From contig CADCXD010000005.1 of assembly GCA_902806575.1 (NCBI GenBank), positions 2,666,001-2,730,000 on the forward strand: a stretch of DNA of 64,000 nt. The letters are read 5' to 3'. Below are positions 11,361 through 23,953 of this stretch, one piece after another (the first letter of the stretch is position 1; each line of letters opens with the position of its first letter). The position numbers and the translations under genes are program-made. The notes below the pieces were generated by a model, which made no database searches, was not told the DNA's origin, and saw only the letters and a list, made by a program, of their open reading frames with translations. Origin of the DNA: Jackrogersella multiformis (taxonomy: Eukaryota; Ascomycota; Sordariomycetes; Xylariales; Hypoxylaceae).

Positions 11361-14300
11361 GACAGGGAGAGGATGGGGAAAAGGAGGTTCGGCTTGATGC
11401 TAGCGACATGGCTTCAAATAGACGTGGGTGCTCTATAAATTTATCTCAAAGCCGATCTTTCTTTCTCCTGGATAAATGGGTGAGACGTGGGTTTTGCGGC
11501 TCTGCGAACTGGGCATGTCAAAAGGGTGCAGAATCAATCTAGAGAGGTGTGCAATAATTGGTCATGATAGGGTCCACGATTGCAACGAACCAAACAGAAT
11601 CACGCCCTAGTCCACATCGGTTTACTGATACAGATCTAGATGGCGTCCCCGCAGTTGAGATGGTGTGTAGTCGTCCGTTCGATCCCAACCCAGGTACTAA
11701 TGCGGGAAGCACCCCGAACGCCACTCACATCCATAGAAGCAACTAGTGCGTTTCTACTTATACATGTAGAATCTAAGACGTTAATTCTCGGATAGACGGT
11801 TTGAGAAACGGTTGATACCTGCCTACCTACCCAGGTAGGTACGTAGGTACCCTACTAGATCAATAGCGCTATCCATTTCACTGAAGAATTATATCCCCTG
11901 TTATCCATAGGAGGTTCAAATAGCACAGGTCCCCAGGATACCCACGCGTTCTAGTAGAATATCAAAGCTATTATTATCATTATTTTATATCTTTCGTTGT
12001 ATACTAGAAACCATGTCTAGTACAGGACATCCGTTGATGTTCTAACCCCTATCAAAGCACAGACCTACTCCCTGGATGCTAGGCAATTGGCACGGTAACA
12101 CCTATACTAACTGGGCTCCAGGCGTCCAGAGCGTTGGGATTTCTGACGCTATATTGACTTGTTCCGTATTTTATCTTCTGTCGATAACGATCGTGTTTGG
12201 AGGTTTCGATCGTGATGTGGATTGTCGTGCTAGGGATAAGTCGGCTAAGAGTGAAGGTGAAGCCATCTGGCTGGCGCTTGACCCACAACAGCATCGCAAC
12301 CTCTAACCTAGATCATTTAGCAATGGACCATGACTTCTCTAAGGTCGATTTCGAGTAGATTTGTAGGGGATTCACGCATCAACCTAATAGTTAGTATGAT
12401 ATGTCAGCCTCAGGGGATCTAAGCTCGGGGTTTTTATTTCATTTTAGCACAGTACAGCCACAGAACACAGAACACAGTACAGGGGAATACAGCTGTGATT
12501 GCAGTACCTCCACCGCCTGGTTTTGAAACAGCGCGGAACAGCTTTTGTAATAACTGCTACCATGATCTTCCTACGTGTATCTGTAGATTTTTTCAAGGTG
12601 CTATTAGCTCCTGTGAAAAACTTGCTATTATTTGTAGAGTTAAGAACGGTAAAGTAGACGGAAAAAAGTAATGACGACAGTGATAATACATTTCTATTTT
12701 ATAAATGTAAATCGTAGCTCAAGTTAAGAGGTAGCTGTATAGGTACTTAGTATATATATAAGGATTGGAACGATTCATAAAGTCTCCTCTAAAATGTTAT
12801 ACATCTTGCTTTAGTGGACCTAGGAAGATTCTTAACGTTCAGGAAATGCATCGAGAAATATAACTGGCTACAGTGGGCTAATAATTGAACTAGTGTAGAA
12901 CAGTATAAGAGGCGTTCAGTTCGCACTTCCAATTCTTACCCAACTTCGTGTCTTTTTATCTCTCTGACTTCCCCTTCCCCTCTCCCCCCAACCCCAACAC
13001 CGCCGATTCGGATTTGTGGTAATGACGTGAGAGGAATGAAGACGCCCAAACCTATTCTGGCAACCCTATTAAACCGTCTTCTGATGTTTGATACTTGTCG
13101 ACATGGATAGTTACCTTCCTAGTAGGTATTGTGCCAAGGTGCATCTAGTGTAGTTGGTCCTTATTCGCCCCATTCCCGAAATTTTAAGGGGCTCTTCTCT
13201 GAACATTAAAATCCCCCCCTCTTCTCTGCCACATGTTGCTAACTTCGCCACAGCCGATTTCGCGGGCTCGCAGTTGTTCAAGAGCGCGACAAGCGCCCTT
13301 ATTATCTTTACGATATGAATATGGTCTTCCATTCGCCAGGTGCAAAATTCCAACATGGCTTGCAGCACTAGCTTCCTCATTCGTGGCCACTGTCTCGAAT
13401 GGCGTATTGATAGCAATACTGAATCTGGTGCTCAGATTGTCTTAAACGGTCACTTCGAAACAAACGGTACCTGCCCTCGGGAAGGCGCATCCGACCAGTC
13501 GAGATCCCACCTATGAGAACGGATTACTGTTAACTCAATTAACCGATATACGGAACGGGTCAACCGATACACGGAACGGGCCGAACAACGGATAGTTCCC
13601 CAGATTTCCGATGTACTGGGATTACTCACTTAGCCTCACGGGCTTTAAAAGTGGAACCATCACAGTCAAAAGCTTCTTTGATCTCCTACCTTTTAAAAGG
13701 TTAAGAATTTCGCAGGGGAAAAAAGGATTTATTATTGCATTGCAGTCAGGGAACAAGTCAATTGACCTGTTAACTTATCCGACTGGCGGAATTTCCCGCT
13801 TTCATTGGTGGAGCATATCCTTGCTGGATCATCGGTACCATCGTACCCGATTTTAGCGCATTCACGCCTACGCACCACATCCAAAGGAGAGCCTCGTTGG
13901 AACATGATCGATTACAATGATCGATTCGAATGGGAGCAAGCGTACTGGAGATAATTCATCATGGCGTCCTTAAGCCAACGATGGAAAGGAAATTAAAGAA
14001 CGTCGCCCATATCCAACTAGCTTCTTCTGGCTGTGTAGATCAGCACGTGGGCTAGAGCAGGGCGTTGTGTCTGAGAAGTGATTGCTAGCAGGCTTTCCTT
14101 CTGGAAATGCTATTCTGCATGAGATTTGTCGCATGCGGGTCACTTAGTGCCCACGGCCGCTTACTACCAGTTGAAACTTGGCGGAAGACTCAGTTTACCG
14201 CCTAGATAAATCAAATCGGCTCGCTGCTAGAAGGAGAGCGTGAAAGCAACAAGGGGGTAATACCGGCGCCCAGGCCCAGATTATTTTGGCGGGTGCTGGC

Positions 14301-17300
14301 CAATCAGCCACGTTGAAAATTAGCTGTCTTAGCTTAAGGAGGTTGGTCCCCTAATTCCAAATTTCTGCCTTGCGATCCTCTATGACCTACGATTTTTTTT
14401 CTATGGCAACGGCTTAGACATCGAGAATATTCCATTGGACAAGCAAGTGGTGAAAATAACTGGACCCGAAACAATGAGGACACTGCACTATGACGCCTAA
14501 CTCCTCGCGATTCTCGACTGGCGTGCCGCCATAGCTTCGCCACGGCGAATGCGACGTATCCTAGCATCTTTGCGAGAGCCCGACTCAGTGTGTATATCAT
14601 CATATGCATCAATATCCTTGCCTATCAATGCGTTAGCAAAACCCATTTGCTTAGGCAATAACAGACTATTGTAAGCATTTCCTCTTCAAAAATGGGACTC
14701 GGCGAGCTAGTGCCTAGGGCCCCGAAGCTAGACAGGACGTATCAAAACACGGCTGGATATAAATAGGAACAGTCCTCACAATATTTTGTGCCGCTCTTCC
14801 CATTGTGCTTCTAGACACGAGCCTCTACTCTTATTATATCCCAAGGAAGAAAATTATTCAAAGAAGTCTATAACATCACTGATTTCGTATCAAAAGGCAA
14901 GTACCGCCGTTTCTTATTTGTTTGCTCGCTACCCCCACCCAACTGGTTGTGCTAACCTCCATTAGCTGTAAAGCTACGAGGCCTTCATTGATCGTATTAA
15001 ACCAACAGACCCTCATCGAAGTCGCTCTATTCAGCCTCGACAGTGAAAACTAAACGACAAACGGCACCTAAGCTGCCCATCTTACGAGCCCGAGGATGTG
15101 CTTTGGTAAAGATGACGATGACGCTGGGCATAGAAGGAAGACAATATATGCGGGGCGGCATCCTACGGCGCGTATGGTTACGGGAAATCTTAGCGATACC
15201 TCGAGACTCAGATCTACAACCAGCCATATCTTAAACTTCTTGAAAGCTATGCATAGCATGAAAGGCATATCCTTAAAGAGACTTCCTCAATGTGGAATCG
15301 AAAAGCGCATAGATATCGAGAACTTAGGTTTGGTTTATAAGGAGCGAATGAGGGACAATTCGCGACCCTATCATTAAACGTTGATGCGAAATCAGTACGC
15401 AGACATAGAACCACCAGGACTTAGCTACATAGTTATAATTACATCGTAATTATCGCTTAAAGATCAAAATATTTACTTGTAACGATTCACATTATGGTCA
15501 TGAAGCCACCTTCACCAGTAAATTTGCCGGTATCGCATTGTGAACTGCCACTAAATAATAGATGAAGCCAATGCTTGATTACCAGCTAGGTTAGGGAGCT
15601 GCAACGATTTACTATCTACAACGTATATTAATCTCTGAGTTTTAGCCTCGCTCACTTACACATACCTATGTGATAACTTGGTGCCACGACCGAGTCGGGC
15701 GAGGGTTGCTCGCTCGTGTCCCTGTTATTTTATATTACGAACCCCCAGAAATCACAGTAGTGCAAGGTGGTTCGATCTAAATAAGGTATCTTGATGTCAG
15801 TTTATTACCTCCTAGGTGCTCCACTTCCTTTGTATAGAATCATTTAAGTTTAACTGAGGCTAGAGGAGTCTGCGACTCGCAGAACATAGACTGCAAGCAG
15901 TGTATGCACATATCTGCCTTAGTGGTTATTTTCTCGAAAGAATTCAGGATTAAGACTTGTTCTATTCTTCGAAGTGGAAAATATCAGTGAACCCAAAAGA
16001 AATTTCACAATCACATCGTTCTCCCAAAGTTCCTAGCAATTTCCACACGATGGGAATCCTCTCGGTTAGCACACCAAGCTATCCACCAACCCAGCCCTCC
16101 AGCGAGCCACGCAATCACTCAAAATTGGAGGGACGGTAAACAAACCCCCTCTCTGTTAGATCTCTCATGTCTGCCTCGCGAAGTATTGGAAGAATTTTCT
16201 TCTTCGCATAATTACTATTTGTTCCTTACCTTGTACAAGACCCACAGCTTGTTGCCCGACTTCTATGATGCATTAATTTCCTGGTGCAGGTATTACAGTA
16301 GTGCGGCTTTAGGTTACATAATTCTTTATAGAGCTATTTTTTAAAGACGGCTCTTAGGAAAGTACCTATTCGTGTTGGGAATGTAATAAATACGTATCTA
16401 CTCGTACCGCTCTTTTGGACCCCAAGCCGGCGATCGTCACTACGTGTTCATGCATAATCAAAGTCAATACTTTGGATGGGAAGCAGAGGCACAAGTCGAT
16501 GCGTGTTCGATTTATTACATTATGCTAGGGCTGCATGTTGACTCAGGTTCCTTATTACTCACATTAGATAGCTAATTGCAAATCCGAAGCAAGTAATAGC
16601 CCATATCCAACCCCTTTATTGTTAGGTTCACGGCTCATTAAATCTACCTTAATTAATTATGGGCGGCATGGAGCTGCATACGTAGGTACATATAGCAGAA
16701 CTGTTACCATATGCAGGCCAGGCAGGCCAGATATTGCAAACGGATGCTTTGTAACATTATGTCGAAGGAACCTAGTCTTCATTCAATCTGGAAATAGTCT
16801 AGGCCTCGAAAACAGGCCGCCAGTGCCCATAACGGTGAGTATGTACACATTGTTGAGAACGAATGCTTCTAAGTACTGTAGGTACCTAGATAAGTATTGG
16901 AATTATTACTTAAACTGAAACAAAACAAACTGCCACTCTCAATGTCACCATCACGTACACATTTAGGTACATACCTACCTAGGTAGGCAAGCATTTACAT
17001 ACTGAGAAATACTACCCCATTGTAATTCTGTATTTAGCTAATTAAGCCACAGGGAAATATATAATGTTAAAATAAAACTCGAAATGAATAAACAATTATT
17101 TAGTTTAGAAATATGTATATTTGGATTCGTGTTAGTGGGGTCTCTAAGTTAAAGGTAATATTTACAAAATAGGGGTTTAATAGGTCTGGTCCTTTTCTCT
17201 AGCCTAAATCAAGAGATAAGAAAAGCCAAGTATTTAAACAGAAGCAATCTAACTTATTCGAGAATATTTCTACAATAGGTAAGTGATAATTTGATTCCCT

Positions 17301-17880
17301 CGGGGGGTTAAGAGTCGGGTAGGAGTAATACACTGGTGTGTATTATAGGCCGAGGCACGCAGTTGACAGGTACCGAGTACCGAGTCGCACAGGTCTTATT
17401 AAATTCAGCGTAGTAGAGACACTACCTAGGTAGGTATCCAATCATATCTTTAAGCTACAATGTCGGGCTCCTGTGCGGCTACAGCCTCACACGTAGCTAC
17501 GTACGCAAGTCGGCCACCTGGGAGTAAGGCGGCTCTTGGCCTGTTCGACCTTGTACCTTCTATTAACGAAATAATATAAGACGATATGAGGAAGAGGTAA
17601 AGATGGACTAGGTGTTTTCTAAGAAGTAGTATAAGGAAAGGATCCGTAGTTTGAAATAATCCGAATGATTCAGAAAGGAGTTTGGCCCTTGACCTCCAGA
17701 AAAACTAGCAATACACGACGTCCCAATATAACCACGACTGGACATGCCTGTTCTTATATTCGGACTGCATACTCTAATCATTCACGCATGAATATATTTC
17801 ATCCCTGAATATTCGCCAAAAATCTAGAGCCACAAGCCATTAGCGATTTGCCGAGAATGGAAGGTTTATAAGTAGAATTC
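11361..17880. other. Long gene-free stretch
   Basis: About 6.5 kb without a frame I can support. It includes a 21-bp imperfect tandem repeat (13541-13582), TACCTAGGTA palindromes (16976, 17423) and GGTAGGTAC runs near 11820-11850. Fragments near 13.1-13.4 kb (minus) and 14.8-15.4 kb (plus) have mixed, slightly protein-like composition with frequent stops and could be decayed genes, but I could not connect them to a family. Confidence 0.55.
13541..13582. repeat. 21-bp tandem duplication
   Basis: Two adjacent units, AACCGATATACGGAACGGGT plus C and AACCGATACACGGAACGGGC plus C, differ mainly by C/T transitions. It is too short for a family assignment. Confidence 0.8.
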
Positions 17881-19265
17881 TTACGTGACCAAGACGGCCG
17901 AATGGGCAGAAAACCCCAGAAGCATCGTGTCGAGTTTCTTATCTAAGAGCATCAAGATGAAGACAACGGCTGCGCCGAAGCAGAGTACCACTACTAGGGA
18001 CTTGGCTTTATCCATAGGCTTGAGTAGTAGAATCCCGACTGGGACCATCATGATTACACCGCACGCGGTAGCAACAAGACCTTTCTTTAGCGATTTCATA
18101 CCTCGGGTGTCCAGATCGAAGGTATCATAGCCTTTTTCTTCATCGCTAGTGTCTCTACCTTTTCTTTTCTTGGAAATGCGTCTGAAAAGCTTCTTCACCT
18201 ATGGTTAGAACTTATGCCGTGTACTATTTACTCTTTTAGAGAGATATTATGAAAATGCGTAGCTTACGGAGAGGGGTGAATCGCCATATACAAGGGCAGC
18301 AAATGACTCGTCGACTCGTTCAGTGCGTGTGCTCAGGTAATCATCCTGAAAGGACAGGAAATTACAATCTCTGCCCTCTAGCAATTCCTCGTTCTTGAAT
18401 GTGTCAGAGAGGTTCAACCAGTCACGGTAGCTTGTTTGCGGGAGCTTTTGGAGTTGGTGCATCAGAAGCACCGATTCGGCTATGCAAGCAGATTAATAAA
18501 GGATCCTTTCAAGATAATTATCTCCTTACAATAGCGTTTCAGTCTGTCAAAAATCGTTTCCAAAAGCTGATCCTTATAGAGCTCTTCCGTAGTCCTGCTG
18601 GTTTGCTTTGTACGTGTATAAGACTCAGCTTCTATGACTGTCTCGTCGATATGACTTTGCTCGCCTATAGCCTCCTCCTTGGAGCCAGAAATATGCGAGC
18701 AATGCGAGCAACGGATCGGTAGATTCGGACGAGTGTTGTTGTCAAGTACCCGTATTGGTACATGTAAATTTGGTTCATTGCCTTTATCTAGTTGTTCCAA
18801 CTCTTCTTCCATGCCAGTGATCTTGCTTTGCTCGTATAGTAGGACACGATGCCAAAGGATGTCGTATCGTCTTTGGTGGCTCAAGTTATCCGAAAGACCT
18901 TGTAGCACAGCAGCCCGTGCCCAGCCCTTCCGTGGGTCGGCTACTACATACAGTAAATGAAATTAGGGGATTTCAAGCGATTGGGTAATAAAATGATGTC
19001 CCTTACATATATCCTTAGATGTAAAGGTCTTATTCACACAACTTGCTAGGCTTCCAGGTCCCACTATAGGTAAAATATTAACAAATTTGGGCTTGCTCTA
19101 TTCGGGTGGGGAAAACGAACCGTTGCGCGATATGCAGGATGCTTCTTGGCTAGTTGGCTGAGGTTGTTCGGCTTGGGAGATAATCGTCGAAGAATTATCT
19201 CTTATACCTCTGTGGTAATGTTTCGCTGGGGCATGACCCCTCTCAGCCTGGGAAGAGTCATCCAT
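17881..19265 (-). CDS. DUF6594 membrane protein, copy C
   Basis: Deduced exons are 19265-19121, 19063-19007, 18943-18530, 18479-18268 and 18198-17881, giving 381 residues with all phases consistent. The N-terminus is polar (MDDSSQAERGHAPAKHYHR). The core has the KGWARAAV motif equivalent to GWPSIAA, helix ITGMEEELEQLDKGN, then LMHQLQKLPQTSYRDW and ALVYGDSPLS. The last exon carries a basic Lys/Arg stretch (KKLFRRISKKRKGRD) and two or three hydrophobic helices ending GFSAHSAVLVT. It stops about eleven residues short of copies A and B, losing the final LSNL-like helix end. Its middle exon is the same length (57 nt) as in copy B. It is divergent in sequence from A and B but shares their intron positions. 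Confidence 0.77.
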
Positions 19266-22200
19266 CCTTAAAAGCTAGAAAAGTAACATATGATGCATCA
19301 AGAGAGGAGTCCATCTAGATGTGGATCTATGGTAAGGCCGAATTATATGTTAAAAGATTCCGCTGAAGAAACGACCAGTTGTTTCCGTCGACTCTTTAAC
19401 AATGTCCAGAATCCTATATTTAGATTCACAGGCACTTCTAACTCGTCCCCCCATTAAAGAAGTTGGGGGTTTTTTACGGATCGACAGCAGCCATGTCTCT
19501 AGAGATGAAGTAACCTAAGCATTTATAGGATGTCGTTTCTCCTTTATCCATTTATGTCTTGCGTGTCATTGGGGTTTGGCAAGAAGTGGCTTCACCATAT
19601 CATGGAAACATACATAATATCGGTCAGCCAATCTTGGGGGGCGTTATAGCGAACCAATGGAGCAACGTGTATACCTAGGTAGCAGTTAATAGAGGGTAGA
19701 AAATTTTATTCACCAGACTCCAGTAGATAATTTATTTTCTCTTCAATTTTAGCTGGGAATAACCTAACTTACGGCATCTGCACCGTGTCCTATTTAACAG
19801 GTTAATAATATAAGGCGATAAAGTTAAACTCCTCAAATGGCTGTATAAGCACACGAAACCAAACAAACAGAAAAAATAATAATATAACGATGTACTTGGC
19901 CTTAAGTAGTAACAAGTACAGTAGATATAATATACGATAGTGATATGTGTTAGATATAACCACATAATCCTAACCCTAACCCTGAGTCACACTTTACCCC
20001 ATTTTTGACCGTGTCTGGCCACCACTTTACCTTGTATATAAAGTCTTAGCGTTACATAATAAATGATTTAAGTTATATATTAGGTAACTACGATAATAAC
20101 ATGCCTGCCTCTTTCTTAGATAGGTACTTAAATACATACCCTCTTAACCCATATCAGTAATGATAGTTATACCATTGTACCTATCTAGTGAGATATTACA
20201 TAAAACACTGTTCAGCCTCATCGTTGAGCTTAAGAATGGTTTCAACGTCACATTAAGTAAGTTGAACGGCTATATATTTTAACTAATGCGCGAATATTTA
20301 ATTTAAAATGCCCGACTTGAATATTAGCAGCGTAACGGATTACTTCGGACAGAAACCCAATGGAAACAATCCCAACATTGTTTAAAGGACACTTATTCGA
20401 AGTCAGGTACTTCCAGGAAACCAGGCAATTTTCATTTCAGGGTCTTAGATGTGGCAGAATGAAAAGCAGTAGGAAGAGGCTCGCAGTCGACTCGCCGACA
20501 ATAATATACTGTCAGGAAATGTTAAAGAGTGAGACCAACGTAATAATAATATCATGTGTGTGTATAGTATGAACATTAACCCCTAACTTTTTACAAGACT
20601 GGATAGAGGGGCAGACACCCCTCCCCTTTTCAGTTAATATCGTTCGCGTTTATCATGGAAACATAAGATTTAATAGGGGTAGATTGGCTCATAAGCACCG
20701 TGTAAAGTATGTCGGCAGTATTTATAAAGAAAGCATGACAGTCGATTAATTTAACTGCATTATAGCTATCAAGTGTCGGGTGCACTTTATTTGGTTTGGA
20801 CGACGTGGGAGTGAGCAATGACTTTATAGAACATGTTGGTTTCTGCACTATTATCTTTTCTCGGAGTCTTTACGGGTTTAATTTGGGCCGTTAAATGGTA
20901 ATTTAATTTTAGTACATGGCGTCTTTTTGAGCCCGACGGACCATTAGCGGCGAAGAGATACAATCTGATAGCTTTACAGCTTGTCGTTCTTTTCTTCCGA
21001 GATGCAGAATTATACTCTCCTTCTTACCTAGGTAAACAAGAACTCTTCTCGGTAACCGATATAGCCGGCAGATTACTTACCGGATTTAGTTCGACAAGTC
21101 CCTAATATGAGTGGCAAGGCTTAATCCAATGGTACTAACTAAGCGTGACTTACCTAGGTAGGTACCTACTTAAGGTACTTATAAAGGAGGTAGGGTTAGG
21201 TATAGATCTTAGATCCATATGTTCTGTGGCCCCGGCTTATCCAACATGCACTAGTCCTTTCTTCTGTGTTTATGGTCCTGGACCCTCATCTAGGATCCCA
21301 TTTAATAATATTATTAATATGCTAGACCTTGCTTCAGTCGTTCGGCTACTCGGAGCACAAAGGCAGCGCTTAGTCGATTACGCTTCGGGAAATGATCTAA
21401 GTTATTAAGGTTATTCCACCCGTCCACCAGACAATGCTCACATATAAAAGACAACACGGCGTCCCAGCAGTCAGTCCTTCGTTTGGTTCCCGTTAATAAA
21501 TATGTACCATATATTATGTTTACAGAGCCCTTAAACCTTACTTACGATATAATTACGTAGTCGATCATTCCTTAGACGGTTACTAGCAAATATGGGAAAC
21601 TTTACCACGATACGTCGCCCAGTAAACAATCTATCCACAGTAGTAACCTATAATAGCCAACTATCTCGCCTTCAGCGCCTCAGGGTCAATCGTGGCGGCT
21701 GAGCGACTTGGATCCCTATCCAGGTCGTGAATCTCGTCATCACCGCCATTTATATTTTATTGTCGTTGGCTGGCTCTCTGGTTCCACAAGGGAAACAACA
21801 CACTATGGCGTAGCTCGTGTTTGGATTCCTAATAAGGCCGAATTTTGTGGTGCTTCCATCAATAACGTCTCTAGTTGACTTATTCAAAGACTCAAAGCGA
21901 GATTATCAAGACCCCGAGCCAATGATATATTACTTCAGCTGGGGTTTCTTAAGTACGTCTAGGTGCCTATGGCACACCTCGTTTCGGAGGCTATGTTGTG
22001 CTCGGCAAGATGCTATAACATGAGTATGGCAACTGTTGATGTCAGCTGAACACCGCATCTCTCTGTTCATCGTGTTAGCTATAGACAATTTATGTCTGTA
22101 TTCTTTACAGACTAAAAGACACGGTCTTAACCTGTAATGTCTCGACCTCTTTCGCTCACGTTCAAGAGATATGGGGCTGAACTGAGACGGCCGTCCAGGT

Positions 22201-22826
22201 GGCGCATAGTGTGCATCCCAGGCAGTCAAGACGACTTAGAGAACTATCTGCAACTTCTATGCATCGTATTGAGACCTCGAATAACTGTGATACGACGTCG
22301 GTCCTCTTCGAACAGTACGGCTGTCGTCTTCCTTGACAAGCTGTGGACCCTATCGAGTGGCGGATTCGTCGCGATCAAAACGGATAACGACTTTATAATC
22401 GCTGCTAGATGGTGACTATTTAACGTATAAGTGTGGGCATTTTGGGCTATAAGGAAACTGGCAGAAGAATGCGATGTACCAGACATGTACTGCTACTTGA
22501 AACTACAGCTATTCTCAGTGCTAGCTTAAATACCCAGTACTCCTTTGTACATATGCTCCTTCCAGGCTATTCCAGAGTGGCCCGCAGCCACACAAAGCCA
22601 CAAAGCCACATGACCTGCCAACAATAAGTACCTAATAATAATAATACCTTTTAACCTTAACCTTAACTTTATGTACTTACTGGAGTTTGGGACAAATGAA
22701 CTGGTTAATTCGATAAATTAATAGAATATATGATATATGAGGTTATCCTTATAATGGGACTGCATTATAAGCTCACGATGGCGTAATTTCACTTTAAGCT
22801 TCCGAAACGCCGGGCGTTAATCTTTA
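19266..22826. other. Gene-free stretch with a telomere-like tract
   Basis: I see no supportable coding gene. Palindromes TACCTAGGTA occur at 19672, 21025 and 21151, a telomere-like tract at 19969-19983, and degenerate CTTAACC units near 22650. Frames around 21.8-22.4 kb are open on both strands but show no motif. Confidence 0.55.
19969..19983. repeat. Second interstitial telomere-like repeat
   Basis: CCTAACCCTAACCCT is the complement orientation of the tract at 945-960, about 0.7 kb upstream of the start of DUF6594 copy C. Confidence 0.8.
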
Positions 22827-23646
22827 CCACAGCGGCAATTAGTGTTTTTAAGAAACGGTTTTTTACAAGTAAAAAACGGTTCTTTTAAGTGTAACGGAAT
22901 AGGTAGCTAGTCTTGAACAAGGTAATGAATAGGAGGCTATTCGGAATCCAATCGTCGTCTCTATTAGTAAGCTTCTATCTAAAGAACAGAAGGAAGTAAT
23001 CGTGGGCTACGCTAAGGGTTATGAGATATACGTGTCGCCGTACGGCGACTCTTCGGCTACCCATCGTAGTCCTAACGCTATTTGGTAACCTCCTTATCAT
23101 GTGACCACCCTGCCTCCGGCAAGGGTGGGTCTCACACCCGATCCTTTACATTAAGGTTAATAACCGTTCTTATTACTTAATAACTTTTTTTATTATTAAA
23201 ATTATTTTTATTATTTAAAAAACGTTTTTTATTTTATAATTATTTTTTATATATTATTTTATAAAAATTTAATTTTTTTTAAATAAATAAATATTTTTAC
23301 GCGTTAAAAATATATAATTTTAAAAATTTAATTTATATATTTTTTATATTTTTATATTTTTATATATATAATTTATTTAAATTAAATTAAATTAATTTTT
23401 ATTTAAATTTTTATTTAAATTATTTTAAATATAATCGCGTTAAATAAAATAATCGCGTTAAATAAATATTTTAAATAAATTAATTTATAATAATTAATCA
23501 TTTTAATATATTTAAAGTAAAAACGATAATTATAATAAAAACGGTAATTAAAGCAGGAACGGTAAACATATAACTGAACCGTTCTTAAAATAAAGGGCGT
23601 TTTGCGTTCGAGAACCGTTCCTCGTAACCACCCATTCCCGCTGTGG
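22827..23646. mobile_element. RIP-decayed DNA transposon remnant or MITE with TA target duplication
   Basis: The left end CCACAGCGGCAATTAGTG and the reverse complement of the right end, CCACAGCGGGAATGGGTG, match at 15 of 18 positions. Similarity continues to about 37 bp (through AAACGGTT versus GAACGGTT), with most mismatches being C/T or G/A transitions. A TA dinucleotide flanks both ends (22825-22826 and 23647-23648), as expected for Tc1/mariner-type insertion. The interior is ~820 bp, of which 23150-23570 is almost pure A+T with scattered CGCGTTAAA motifs, as left by RIP. No transposase frame remains. An internal 16-bp perfect palindrome (GTCGCCGTACGGCGAC) lies at 23034-23049. Confidence 0.8.
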
Positions 23647-23953
23647 TAGTTTACCTACTCAGGTAAATAGGTACCTAGCAGCCTAGGTAGCCCTAGCTTT
23701 AATTGCGAGAGTCAGCACTTCAGCACTTCAACCCCCCGCTAAATATCTTAGAAATAAGAATACTTTTTTCAGCGGTGTTCCTTTTAACGTCACCAACTTA
23801 GGAAAAACCAGTCCTACCATGTTGATTATCTAAAGCAAAGCAATTCTTCTAGTTACTACGTCATCTTGGCTTGGATGTCACAGTAAAGAGCCGTGCTATT
23901 TGGTTACCAATCATCGCTCTGTACGCCAAGCGCTCTTTAACCGGCAGAGCATC

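Noticed and set aside
14780..15380. Possible gene around overlapping open frames on both strands
   Set aside because: No single spliced path gave a convincing protein. Stops interrupt each candidate, so it is at best a decayed gene.
21817..22486. Several overlapping frames on both strands
   Set aside because: Opposite-strand frames are equally open, no conserved motif appears, and no splice structure improves either.
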